Shown here in pieces: positions 10,592-23,600 of a DNA stretch of 64,000 nucleotides. The translations under genes were made by a program, and so were the position numbers. A model generated the notes under the pieces. It was not told the DNA's origin and ran no database searches. It worked only from the letters and a program-made list of their open reading frames with translations. This DNA is from Anisakis pegreffii. Taxonomy: Eukaryota > Nematoda > Chromadorea > Rhabditida > Anisakidae. The number at the start of each line of letters is the position of its first letter. The first letter of the stretch is position 1. The stretch spans positions 62,001 through 126,000 of the forward strand of contig JAPYMA010001023.1 of assembly GCA_035041965.1 (NCBI GenBank), written 5' to 3'.

Positions 10592-13073
10592 TGGTTGATT
10601 GACCAGTGTCCATCGTTCTAAACGTGACCGTGTGATTCTCTTCAACGTAATATTCTGCAGCAAGTGTATGTGTTGACAAAGATAGTTAGCAACATAAAGT
10701 TAGCAATTAAACATTCATCAACAACATCTTCGTCCAATTATCTCACGCTACAAGCCCATTCAAAGTCCATTCTCATCTCATATTTATTTTCATGCTGAGA
10801 TTTTTTGCGCTGAGAATGTTTCAAATTTCTCCATTAAACATTTTTTTCGATGACTAATGTGTCCGTCCGTATGAGATGCTTGCAGATGTTCGGAATTCCG
10901 TCAAATGCATCGAACAGACGAACAGTCCATCTGTTTATTTATGCTACTTTACCGTGATTTCTTCCTGATACTACTCATAGGATGGAACAGTGACAATATG
11001 AGCTGAAGAAGCACTAAATTTCGCACTCATTAAATAGTGACACAATTCACTGACATGAGTAATGGACTAGCTTTTTGTAATGATTACCGTTAGTGAACAA
11101 TACGAAATGCTGCTGTGAAGCAGTACTCTTCTCGGTTCTTAATTCACCATTAATAACAATAATGATGATAATTGTAAACATTATTTTCGCATCTCTTGAC
11201 GGAACAACGTTCATTACAACCAATCTATTCATTCACATTCCCTCACTGTGATATTTTTTGTTTGTGTGGGTTGAGAATATATCCGATCTTGCTCCGTGTT
11301 GTTGTTCACTGAGCAGAAGTTGAGGCAATCCATACGCACAGATATGATATCCTCAATCAGCCAGCCATACAGCTGTAGAAACACTCAAATACAAACACAT
11401 TAACTTGAACAGAGCACCACAATATGCTCTCGACTCGAGGTGAACCACATGCCAACAGGTTCCTTTCTTTACTAGCAGCGATCTGACGAGAGCACGACAT
11501 TCGCATTTGCTGTTGTGGTTGCTACTTTCATCATCTTTTCTCACTCGTCAGGTGCTAATAGTGTGTCTAGATTTGCTTTGAGTTTTAGTTTAGCAAACCT
11601 TTTCTACAGCGCATCTTTCAGCCTGATCGGCTCTACAGCACCGACACACTTGAATACGAGTGCTAAAGCCACTTGAATTCAATCAATCTATAATGGTTTT
11701 CACTGCTCAAAATTTTCAAATACTCGACTGCTGCTTCGATTTTCTTGTTTCTGACATATCATCCTGAACTACAACAATGGATCAACTCATCAACTGTAAC
11801 ATAACAACGACTATCTCGATAGACTCAGTTGATTATCGTTACAATTAAGTTGATGTCTTTGTTTTTGGATAGTGGATTTGCGTAAGAAATAAACATTTCG
11901 AACGTGAGGAGCAATTTCCTACCAGTGACCTCTTTCAGTCACAAATATCCGTAAGCGAACGGCACTGGGTTCATATCCATCACATGAAGCTGTTGGTTGA
12001 TCTCAATGTGAAATGAAATCGAGAGATATATTGATTGTTTATATTTTATTCTCTGTTTTCAATCAGTTGATTTCCATTCGAAAGTAACTTTCGTCATTTG
12101 ACTGACAATGTGGTTATATTCAGTTAGCTTCGATATTTTAACGCTTAAACGATATCGCAAGATGTTCGGAATCGAAATGTGTATTTATAGCATCACTGAT
12201 AATTGATGCTGATAATGCATCGTTGATCGTTGTTACAAAAAGCACGCAGTCAAGACCACTTCTATGATCATTAACATCAAATTTTCCTTCCGCGTTCGTT
12301 GATCAATTCTAAAACTTTTCTTCAAATTCAATCGTCAGTTGACTCCACCAATATTTGTTGCACGTTTCAGCTCAAGTTTCACGTTCTCTCAGCTCTTGAT
12401 ATTATGACAATTCTTGAAAATAGGATATTCGGAAAAGAAGTTATTGTGGATATATTAATCGAGAGATATTGAAATGTGTATTTATTCGGTTTAGAGTGTT
12501 TTGAAAAGAAGTTATTGCCTTGCAAAATTTGGAGTTTTTCGAAAATTTCGCTTAGTCATGATTGTTATTGCAGCTGCTGTGATGAAAATCGTATTCGGTT
12601 TAGAGTGTTTCGAAATTTCTGTGATTTTACAAGTTTTGTTAGAATGATCGCTTGTTTTCGCACTTGTTATTGATAAAATTCTCGGTTTCCTCAGCCATAA
12701 CACTTTCGTTGTCAATGACATTGACTAAGTACAGCAGCAAACTCTCCAAATGTGATTCATGAATGGTGAAAAAAGTATTCAGTGAGTGAAAAATGCTCGT
12801 TTAACGTTCTCGTTAATTGCTTGCACCGAGTAGAAGAAAAAGGAATCGTGAGAACATTGCACTCACTCCAATAATCACATGTTTTCTCCCACTGAACCAG
12901 TTCGAACCGTGTTGTTTATCGTCCTCAACTTTTTAAATCACATTTCCTATTTGACTGATTGCAACTTTCGTCCACCAGCTTGATGAGTTCGGCGTTTATT
13001 GCTCATATTCGTTATTGTTTTGCGCTAGAACAACGCAAGACTTCAAGCGAATTGTTTTGCAGCCACAAAGCAA
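10592..13073. other. Intergenic, no supported gene
   Basis: AT-rich spacer between two plus-strand genes. It contains a short local repeat (TTCGGTTTAGAGTGTTT-like, 12484-12506 and 12593-12615). The small ORFs (11353-11544 minus, 12512-12721 minus) have no splice or domain support. Confidence 0.5.
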
Positions 13074-14785
13074 ATGTCTCAGTACGAGCCGTGGTATTTG
13101 CGGAAATCATGTCCCGTATTCTGTGACCCTTGTATTCCAGTCTATACAGGTGTATGGCCAGCAAGGTATGCTAATAGTGCGCAAATTCTTAAGCTTCTAA
13201 CGAAAATTTGAAAACAAAGCGATTTTTTGAGAATAAAATATTTATTGTATAGTCAGTCCGATTCGAAGTGCTCCTTTTGAGTGTATGCATAGGCCAACGT
13301 TTGAGATTTATGACTTGGAAACCAGTATGGTGGACTTTTAATGTTGACCTTGAAAACGATTAATTGTGGTGTGGTACCAATTAATTTCAGGCGATGTGTT
13401 GTAATAACAGGTGCTATCCTATTCGCGATTGGTGTTATGATACTTCTCGGCCTCCTATTAACCTGCATCGCTGTTGAATGTGCTGCTATGTAAGTGATCT
13501 CTCAATTCGTTGCGAATAGTCAGCTGCGTTCCTTTCTCAGTCAAATGAATGCTCATGATAATTCCTTGAACATGCTGTTTCATGCATTCAAAAATTTTGA
13601 TCGCTTGAAAACAAGTTGAATGAATCGGTTCAAATGAAAGTTTGTTTCAATAAAACAATAAGAAAAAACTGGCCGTGAATCATTTTATGAATCAAATGAT
13701 GAGTCGATGAATCAAATGAAACTTTTTATGAATCAAATGATGAAATTTTATGAATCAAATGAATCAACTGTAAAATTGATGAATCAAATAATCACGAGCG
13801 TTCTCTGAGGATCATTCAGTTTCTCTGAAAAACTCACATTCTTTTGCACATTTCTACGAGCATTCAGTTCTTTCGGTTTCTTTCATTCTACGCTGATCGG
13901 AATGAGTTTGAGACAATTGTGAAGTCTCAACTTTTATGTCGAAATAGTTAATATTCGAGGAAGGAATTGCTGCCATGTGCAAATCTTGAGATGACACTGA
14001 CACTGTTTTCAGTGCGAGTGCCCTCCTGCCGTTTGCATTTATTCTTATTATCGTCGGTATTCTGCTGTTCCATTGTGGCTGGGCAGCACATTTGCTCGAT
14101 GATGGCGAAGAAATTCCGTATGTTGCTTGAGAAGTTTTTTTTAAAATTTGTTCCAGAATTTTACTCTCTCGTGAACATTCGTAATCCCGATATGAACTAT
14201 TCATTGGTCCATCAGAAAAAAGAGAAGCATAGTTTGACTGAGTGCGTATTAGAGAGGGTTCCCGTTAAATAAGTCTCTATAGGTGCCGGAAATTCTACTG
14301 AAAATCCTCTTAAGGACTTTCTATAAATATTTATCTGATCAAGTGTTGATCTAAAACTAGTACTTATGGAAGCCTCGAAACTTTGTTGCAATAGCACAGT
14401 TTGACAAAGTATCGACATCTTTTTGTGAAACTTCCCACGTGTATCCTTTTTATTCAGTCCTCCTCTCATATCTCAAATACAAATTTTGGAAATTGCCTCG
14501 CGGTATTCTATACTACCATTCGAAATCTTCTCTTCTAGTCCCATACTCAAAATTTCAAAGCTGCTCTTTTGAATGTGGCAGAACAGAACAACAATAAACA
14601 GCAGTTCATATGGAATAAGAGCAGCACGAATCGAGATTATACTGGTCCCTTCAAGCTATGCATCATGTTTCAGTAAAGTCACCGTTCGCAGTGATGACGA
14701 TGTGCATCCAAATCCAGACGAGATCGCCTTGTTCGAAACAGCTTATCGGGAACCAATGCCTCAGGTCCACTTCCAAAAACTTTGA
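13074..14785 (+). CDS. Small two-transmembrane protein, conserved-looking, unrecognised (4 exons)
   Basis: Exons 13074-13165, 13391-13489, 14013-14117 and 14674-14785 are all joined in phase 2, giving 135 aa. The N-terminus MSQYEPWYLRKSCPVFCDPC has four cysteines counting Cys33, in a CPVFCDPC motif. Helix 1 (about residues 33-57, CVVITGAILFAIGVMILLGL) and helix 2 (about 67-86, ALLPFAFILIIVGILLFHCG) follow. An acidic, proline-containing tail comes last (SDDDVHPNPDEIALFE and on to QKL). Acceptors are ATTTCAG or TTTTCAG and donors are GTATGC, GTAAGT and GTATGT, all good. The clean frame, four matching junctions and alternating hydrophobic/hydrophilic plan make chance unlikely. It is a membrane protein of unknown function; the paired cysteines near the first helix could bind metal or carry lipid (inference). 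Confidence 0.75.
13665..13795 (+). repeat. Degenerate tandem repeat in intron 2 of the two-helix protein gene
   Basis: Repeated ATGAATCAAATGA-type units, with variable spacing, inside the intron between 13490 and 14012. Confidence 0.7.
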
Positions 14786-17688
14786 AAGAACACTTCTTAA
14801 GAGCAAAATCAGCAATATGATTCACATTCGGCGCGCTGAATTTGGATTCTTGTATCTCACTTCAATAGATCGATTCAATTTTCTGCTTCAGTTGAGAATG
14901 AAGAGTAAATGATGAAAATATTTCAGGTAAGGCATGGATATTGGCAATTCGAAGAGAATCAAGCATGGCAAACTGTCTCCAATCCATACCCAATTCAGTA
15001 AGCCCGGAATATCTTTACTTACTTTATTTTGGAAAAGTACAGGAATGGTAGAAAGTGCAAATTTCGAGCATGGAATGAATAATCCATCACAAATCTCAGC
15101 TACATTAGTGATCCATGAGATTTGACATGGCTTTTCTCACCCGAAAAGTCATTCTGATTGATTCAGTGAAGATTTCTAGAGTCGAATTGTCTCATGTCAA
15201 AATGCTGATTGTGAGCATACTTTCAACTGAGGAGATTTGATCCATATTTGACTGAATACGGCTGACATGTTGTGTGTCAGTGGTTCGAACGATCTGCCCT
15301 CGTTCCGTCTTATGGCCTTACGGCAAATCACCACTCCTCCGTTTAACAATCCACATGACCGCAAATCTCCTATCCCCTTCCCTCAAAATCTCTCGGTTTT
15401 TATCGACAAATCAGAATGGAATCAGAAAATGTTTAGCTGATCAAGTGTTTGCGGTGAAGAATTCATAAATTGCTTCAAAAGAATCAATTCATTCCGATCG
15501 AACAAAAACTTTGAATTTAAAATCTGACAACTGTGGAAGAATTGTGAAGAATGAATCAAGCAGCAATAATTGCCGTCCATCTCAGCTCCCCTACCTCTCT
15601 GTCACTCTCAAGTTCCCCCAAGAGAGTGCTCTTAATCCACCCACCCTCCTCCTGCACGTGTGAAACACTCCTCTGAACCAGTAAAGGTGACTAATTATGG
15701 GCATTTGCAGGCATACTCTCAAGGATGCGATCGAACGACGACAATATTGACCTTAAACGTCATTTTCAAGAGGTCAAGGAGAGGATAATATCGATAACAC
15801 CAAAGTCTGATCGATTGTTTTTATTTGAAGTTTGAATTTATTTGAATGTAAGCTTTAATCTTGCCTTGATTAAGCATCGTGATTCAGTTGTTCAATATAC
15901 AGCCTTCCAGCAGAATATTGCAACTATGAAGCCTTTCTGAATATTCGATATCCTTTCAACCTAAGACACCAGTAGATCTCTGTGCGCAGTTATTGTATAG
16001 GAGGAAGAAGGCCAGATTTAACTTTTTTCTAGTTGTCATTCTCACATCCATGAATTTTCTTTCATAAAGTTGCTTTCATAGAGGAGATTCACCAGATCTT
16101 AAGGTTTGCAAGTGAGTATTGGAAACCGAATCGAACCCAAATTCGCTCAGTAAGATTCACCGAATAATTCGAATCAAATCATCTATGTTATATATAGTTG
16201 TGTTTTGCGTTATCAATTCCGGAATAAAAATTTACCTGATAATAGGATATCTTATTCAGCAGTACAATGGCTGCGTGATGGACAGGAAGATTGTGATAAC
16301 ATTAAAACATCTTAAATGTTCAGGTCAGCGCGGAGACTCGCATCTTTTATTGCTAATGAACGCTGGTTGCATACAGATTTTGGTAGAATATGAACGAGTA
16401 TCAGTGTGATTATTCGAATGTCATCCTTTCAATCAGTTCAAGCATACTAGAGCACGAGCATTACTGATCAAATGAGTATCGGTGTGATCATTTGGAAAAT
16501 CAGCGAATCAGCAATCTATACATAAATCAATTGAAAATAACTTCCATAATAGCACTTTCCATTCAGTTTGTTCCAATGAAAACAACGGTACAATTTCGTA
16601 GCGATTCAACGCAATCAAAATGAAGGCTGAATTTCCACTTCACTTTGCTTTACACAACACCAATATGAAGAAATATAGCAAGCAAAAAAATTAATACGGA
16701 AATCGGCAAAATCATAATGAAATGCAACTATGAGATCAGAACTGTACGAGTGATCAAATAGCATAGGCGAATGAATCACTTGGTTGGTTATCGTCAGTAG
16801 TGGTTACACATGATCCTGAGTGATCAATCTCTGTCTCGTTACCGGAATTTATGTACCGAGAATGCCAGGATTTTGGGATTTGATTAGCGTGGCATTTTAT
16901 AAAATTTTGGCAATATAAGCATCTCGACTTATACATCCACCATTTCCATCACTTCATTTATACTCAAAAATACTGGTTTCCACTACGCACATCAGATTAA
17001 GTAGATAAATAATTACATAGTAGTGTCATCTCGGATTCGCTTTTCAAAAAACGATGAATGTCCTGGGATTTAATCCAGAATCCTAAGACCCAAAAACATT
17101 CGGGAATTTGCAAACACTTCAGCACTTTTCAAACAGATATGAATCTCAACCAGACTCGTAATTTTTCATCAAGTGACCTAACCAAGGCAGGAAGCATAAT
17201 GTTGGTGTGCTTTTTTGACAGGTAATGAACCCTGCCAACAGCTCGATAACTTCACATTCGAGAATTTCACAACCAACTGTCGATGACCATTCGGACAACG
17301 AATTCAAACTGATCAACATATCATTGAAAAAACCTATGATATAAACGAGTGGATAAGAGAAACGACTGTGAATGAGTGAATTATAAATGAAATAAATTGA
17401 CAAATTTATGAACGCACAATTAAACAATCGGATGATCGATCACATAGTTAAATAAATTACTGAATAAACCACTGAATGAATACTTAACAAAAATGATTAA
17501 TTGAATAAATTAATGGCCAAATTATCAATCGGACTGACGGATATTCTAGACAAACGGATCAATGAGTATAGTAATAGAATGGCTGTGCCCAAGGCGATCG
17601 ATAAACAGTAATGAACAACGGATCGTCGCTAGATCCGTGACGAGAGATCAATAATTGATTTTTTCTGAGATCAGTGATAATCGCGAAA
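14786..17688. other. Intergenic, no supported gene
   Basis: Space between the convergent two-helix gene and the unc-41 3' end. It contains a pyrimidine/C-rich patch (about 15590-15660) and a 21-bp word (15928-15948) shared with an unc-41 intron. The ORFs at 14934-15125 and 16119-16409 have no supporting features. Confidence 0.5.
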
Positions 17689-20600
17689 CTAATACTGATA
17701 TCCTTTCATATCGATTTGTATGATTGGCATCTTCTTTTTGTCGTCGTCATCTTCATCACTACTTGAATCCGCTGGCTTAGCAGCTCCGATTTCCGCCTCC
17801 GAAAAATCAATACCATAACTGCAAATTGAATTCATTGATCATAGATAAGTTTTCCTTTCCAATTGCAATTATAATTGAATGGTTTGAACAGAAGTAATTC
17901 CATGGAGATGCTCGTTTCTAGTGAGGGAATGACCAATGTTACGTTTTCGCACGAAACATTCTCGAAGATATTTCAGCTTACCCGCCGTGCACCACGTCCA
18001 CGTCTGCTGGATTTATAGCAGGTTTATGAGCCTCCGGTGGAGCCTCTTGAGAGGCGTCCGGATTAACATTAGTCATGTCTAATATTGCATCAATATCCAA
18101 ATCTGTACACTGAACGTAATCGATTTCGACCTGCAACAGAATAACCCTTAGAATCCAAGCGTCCAAGAAACAGCAAGTATCTAATGATTTCTGCACATTC
18201 CGGATTCTTCAAAAAACTAATTTCTCAAGTGATTGGTCCAAAGGAGATGAGAATACACTGAATCAAGGAATGATCTTTTGATGGTCTGCACATACGCATT
18301 CTCAGGAGTTTGCTTTAGATGAGCTGACAAGCCTTTAAGAACGAACCTTGTAATTACATTTGGCCACATAACGCACGAATTTCTCCACCCTATCGCTGTC
18401 TTCGTGTTGTTCGACACTCACCGATCGTACCACTGTGTTACTGATCGTAGCCAACGGCATTGTGAACTCGACATCGCACGTTGGCAGAAACGTTTCAGGC
18501 ATTAGATCGAAGGAAGACAACTCAAAACGACATCTGAGCAGATGCTGTTTATAGGCCGCATGATGTTTCTCGGGTAATCGTGGAATACGCCACACCAACG
18601 ACCTGTAGACGTGCTCGTATTTGGCCTCACCGATTGCTGCCTCGATCAACGAGTTCTCGATGTTTTGAACGGTACCCATCAAACGATCCTTTAGATTCTG
18701 CAAGAAACAAACCAATAATTGTTCAAAGGAATTGAACATCGGCAACTTCATCGCGGCGTATATCAACAACATGAAAGTGTGTCGTCAAAAAAGTTCCGAT
18801 GACAACAAATGATAAAAATCCATTTTTTCCAACCTTCACTTTCCCTGGACGTCTGACTTTTGCGTGTACCGAGCCAACACCCCAATGACGTTCCTCACGG
18901 AACAAATATATCCATGCTTCCGGAATTGGGAATCTGATCTGAATATCTTCACATGGGATTTGACGTTTCGCAACTCTACCACCTTTTGTTTTCTCTGTCT
19001 GAGCGGCCACCATTGCTTCAAGACGGATTTCAATCTGCAAATCGAAATTTATTCATCGACGGATCTACTGGAAACAGTTAAGTCACAGCATTCACATATT
19101 TGAATCGATGCTGTCCGGCAACAGTGAAAGCTTGCATAGTAAGCAATCTAGAACTAATAATTCTGGAATTCGTACGAAATTCTCTCTTTTGTGAGCATTC
19201 TGATCGTGGTTTCTAGTAAATGAAGAGACGGGATATGATCTTTCGATGATCACTAAACAAAACACTTCGGACGTACTTTAGATCCGGCGATTTTCATGAC
19301 ACAGTTTACCGATAACGGTTTCTCCCGATTTCGCGGCGGCCTTATTCGGAAACGCATCACCTGAAATTTTAAAATATATCAGTAAATGAGTCAATTCCTC
19401 TCTCAGTCAACGATTCGAGTGAAGGATGATGTTTGAGATGGCAGTGAATATGGATTGAACTGAACTTGTTGAATGAACTACCTCAAAGAAACATCCGTCT
19501 GGTGGTGAGAATCGTATCACTTGCTCTTTATCGAATGTTTCTGCATCGACCGTGTTATGGAACTCAACATTCTCGAAGCGAATCCATCGTTCCGTATACA
19601 TTGGGAGAATATCTTTACGACGAACAATTTCCTGAATGCATGACACTGCAGTCGTGACTTATTGACGAATTTCACTTATTAACAGAATGCACAAATATCA
19701 GGTCTTATTCTCTGAAAGGTGTTCGGTTTTACCAGTTTCAAGCGATTGAACGAACCTTTCCTTGTCGTCGTCGATCGTTCAATCCAACCTCGATTAACGG
19801 TGATCCAGAAAGGAACGCCAAACAAAACAGACGCACACGAGCCTTTTGATCGCTCAATATATTATGTTTATCCACATAAGCGTAGTATTCATCATAGCAG
19901 TGAACCTGAAAAATGATTCACAAGATATTTCAGACCAATTCAATCCAAACTAAAATTTGCACCATCAAAATGACGAATAAGTTCACCTGAACTTCGTCTT
20001 GCTTATAGATAGGAGCCGTGTCTCGTTTTGCGATACACTTGAAGAGAACATCCTCAACGGTCGCAACGAACGACGACAATTCACCAGCATTCAGTGAACC
20101 AAACTTGAGCAACACTGTACACTGAGCCGAATGTTCCAATGGCAAACCATATTTTGTGATATGGCCCTCGACCAATCGACTGATCTGACCTGTAACTCAT
20201 AACCTTTAGAATCAATCGGACACGATCCATCTGCTGTTTTGACTTTACTCATGCAACGTTTCAGCAACGTTGAGGAGTGCTCGCACTGCTAAGAGTATCA
20301 CCAAACGTCACAATATCTCTCAGAACTACTGATCGAATACAGATTGACGGTGCAAACACTAATCGGCCACTACAATATAACACCGAACCTGGCCTTATGC
20401 CGACGCGTTCTTTGTACAATACGTACTGTAGCTTGACTGTATGAATTTTACCGTACACATCGTACGCTTGTAAAGTCGTATCGGACAATGAATAGGTCGC
20501 CTGCAAAGGAAACTGGTGAGTTGGATCAAACACGTTGAAATTTTTGACTGTACGGAGTGAACAGATTTTCAGAATAACAACAAACGATTTAACACTTATA

Positions 20601-23600
20601 TGAATATTCCGAAATTACAAATCCGATGATTGCGATATTTTATTTCTGGTGAGGATATAAACTTTTTTGAGAACTTGATATTTAAGATAATGTCAAACAA
20701 TCCGACTTGATAGATAGAAAGAATCACGAAGATATAGTCGATCGGAATGAAACATTTCAATGAACCTGTAGCACGATCTCTTGAAAGGGTTTTTGATCTG
20801 TTCGAGAATTGCACAGCTGCAATGTGCTACCGATCAATTTTATAAAGCACGGTTTCCAGTAGCGATCGCCCATCATCTTCTTCTTTATCGGATGCCTCAC
20901 CATTAACTCCCAACCGTCTCCAGCGAATTTCGTCGGGAATTCCGTCAACGGTTCACTATCGTCTTCGTCATATAATGGCGACGGTGTACTCAACGCATCG
21001 TCCTTCAATTAGTCAAGAAGTAAAGACTTCTTCAGGAAAGGTTAATAAGAAATACGGCGATGAACAGAATAGACTGGAAATCTGCGACAATTACTCCGAA
21101 ATCAGGAAAATTGGACGACAAGATTTGTCAAATAACAGCATCACTAAACAACTATTAAGGAACTTACATCCACTCTGAATTCGTCCTCGAAACCAGCCGG
21201 TCTCGAGCTCGCTGGACTACCCCCTTCGGGTGTCGGCGAACTGGCCACACTGTGCCTGTCACCACCAATTCCGCCTCCAAAGAAATCCACATCTTCTTGA
21301 GCTTGTGCGGCCGCCACCTCGGCAGCAGCTCGTTCTTTTGCTGCTTCTACCAAATCTTCAGCGGAACGCACGTCGAACGGATCGTAACTCTACAAAAATA
21401 TACAAGAACAATGAAAAAATTTCGCAGCAATGCAATTTTGCATTCCATATATCATATGAATGATTTTCAATCTCTTCGTATCGTTATCACTCATTCAATC
21501 CACTGGGATGAAGACTTCATCAACTCGATGAAATATGAACAGTTGGCGAAACCACATAATTTCGCTAGTACTGTATTCATCCAATGATTAACAATGTATT
21601 TTCACGCAAAAAATATCATGTACACGTAATTATTGTCAAGCAGTAAACTAACTGACTTGTGTGAAAAGATTCTCATCTACCGGTGCAAATGGATCCACAA
21701 CTTTTTTGGTGGCAAACGGATCCGATGGATCCGATGGTATATCCAAACCGTTCGCTGTGCCGTTTCCTTCGGCTGTTACGGCAAGGTCTGCTGTCGCAAA
21801 GAAGCCCGATTCCGATGGAGGTAACTCAGGCTCGGTATTATCGCCGAAACCAGCCCAACCACTGTGCTCTGGTTGTTGACTGAATTAGGAAGGGTGAAAA
21901 AATGTAAGGTAGAGGTCGAAAGAATCAACAAATTGAATTCATTATGTATGTGATGCTGACCGACAGTCTCTACTGATGATAAGTTCTGCTGTGCGTCCTT
22001 CTTTGTCAACTCGAAAATCAAGACGTTCGTGTGAATGCTTTCAGTTTTGATTTGAACAATTAGAGAAATCAACTTATTGTTAGAACAAAAGTAAAATTCA
22101 TTTCAAATTCTTCTCTCACATCAAACGCTATGCAGAATGAATTTATGTCGAGAAAGAAGCTGTTTTCGTCGGTAATCGTAAAAATGTAATTTTCCGAATT
22201 CAGCATCCGTCACTCCATCACAACAAGATGCAAAAAATTAATCTGCCCTAAAAAACTCACGCTGCATCTTCGATTGGCCTTTGAGGAGTATCAACATTTT
22301 GTTCCGATGCACTGGGCACCTCAGCGCTTTCCGTCTGTTGTTCTTCTATCGCATTGCTGAATAGAACAACATTAGTGATCTTTTAGGCTGTGTTTGTGTA
22401 AAGTGAGAGCAGTTCAGATTAATATGTTCAATGAATGCGATCGTTGGATGTAGTTTCCGAATGAAAACCGACTTCAGAATCTCATCGACAGAATCTTGAA
22501 GGATCTGAATTAATAATCGGCTGTTGCACTTTCAAGTGTTTTCAATCGACTAATATTTGGTTGATTTGGTTTAATAGGACATTACAATGCGACTCAAATA
22601 ACGTTTCATCTCAACCTAGATTGCGAACAAAGGCAAAATGACAAGACGATTGAGAAAAATAAGAAAATGATGCAATACGATAAAAGAAGTTGGGCTGTTG
22701 GTCATGCGGATGGACATTCAGCAGTTATCGACTGAAATCGAAGGAGGCTACTGATCAGTCAGGGTGATCGAAGATCGAATTTCGCTGACCAAAAACCGAA
22801 ACCGAATACGGTTGAAAACCTGATTTGCACAAGATAACCAGAAAGGAGTCTATGGAGCGCCAACTCTGATTTATACCTACCTCTGGGGAATTTGCTCGGT
22901 CTGACGAGCCGGCTTCTCTGGTTGTTCCTCTGTGGGCACAGCTGGCGTGTCTCGCTCACTTGGTGGCTTCCAATCCTAGAAAACGTTATAATCATTGATC
23001 GTCCACTGGAGTAAGCTGGATTTGATCAAGAACCACCAAGAAAGGTGAACGGAAATAATTTAGCCTACTCCCAGATCCACTCTGCCTGCAGCCATCTTCA
23101 TGGCCAATTGTTGCGCTGCTCTGTCCATATCGTCCTCCTGAGCCGGGTTGAATTCCGGCGTTTTAGCACGTTTTTTGCTTTTTTCTTTCACTTTCTTCTT
23201 TTCAGCTTTCTTCTGCGCAATCATTTCCTGCTGAATCTTGATTTGTTTCTGCGCCAGCTCGGGAACATACCCTTGTAAACCACTGAAAAATTTTTCGATC
23301 AATTAACAACGTGCTCTAGGTTCCATTAGAATCAAAATGCTCATCAAATGCACTGGAATGAATGGCATACGAGCGAGCGAAGAACATCAAGTGGAGACGT
23401 TCAAATTTCAGACATTCAATAATACACAAGTTCACTAGAATCATTGACTGAAGTATCCTCCTTTAATGGTAATCATGACAGTTCAAAGCGATATCCCATT
23501 CAATTGATTGATTCAATTAACTCCTATAGTATTATCGAAATTCCGATGAATTTACACGATTCTGTTTCAACTGATGTGAAAGAATCTTTATTCAAGTGTC

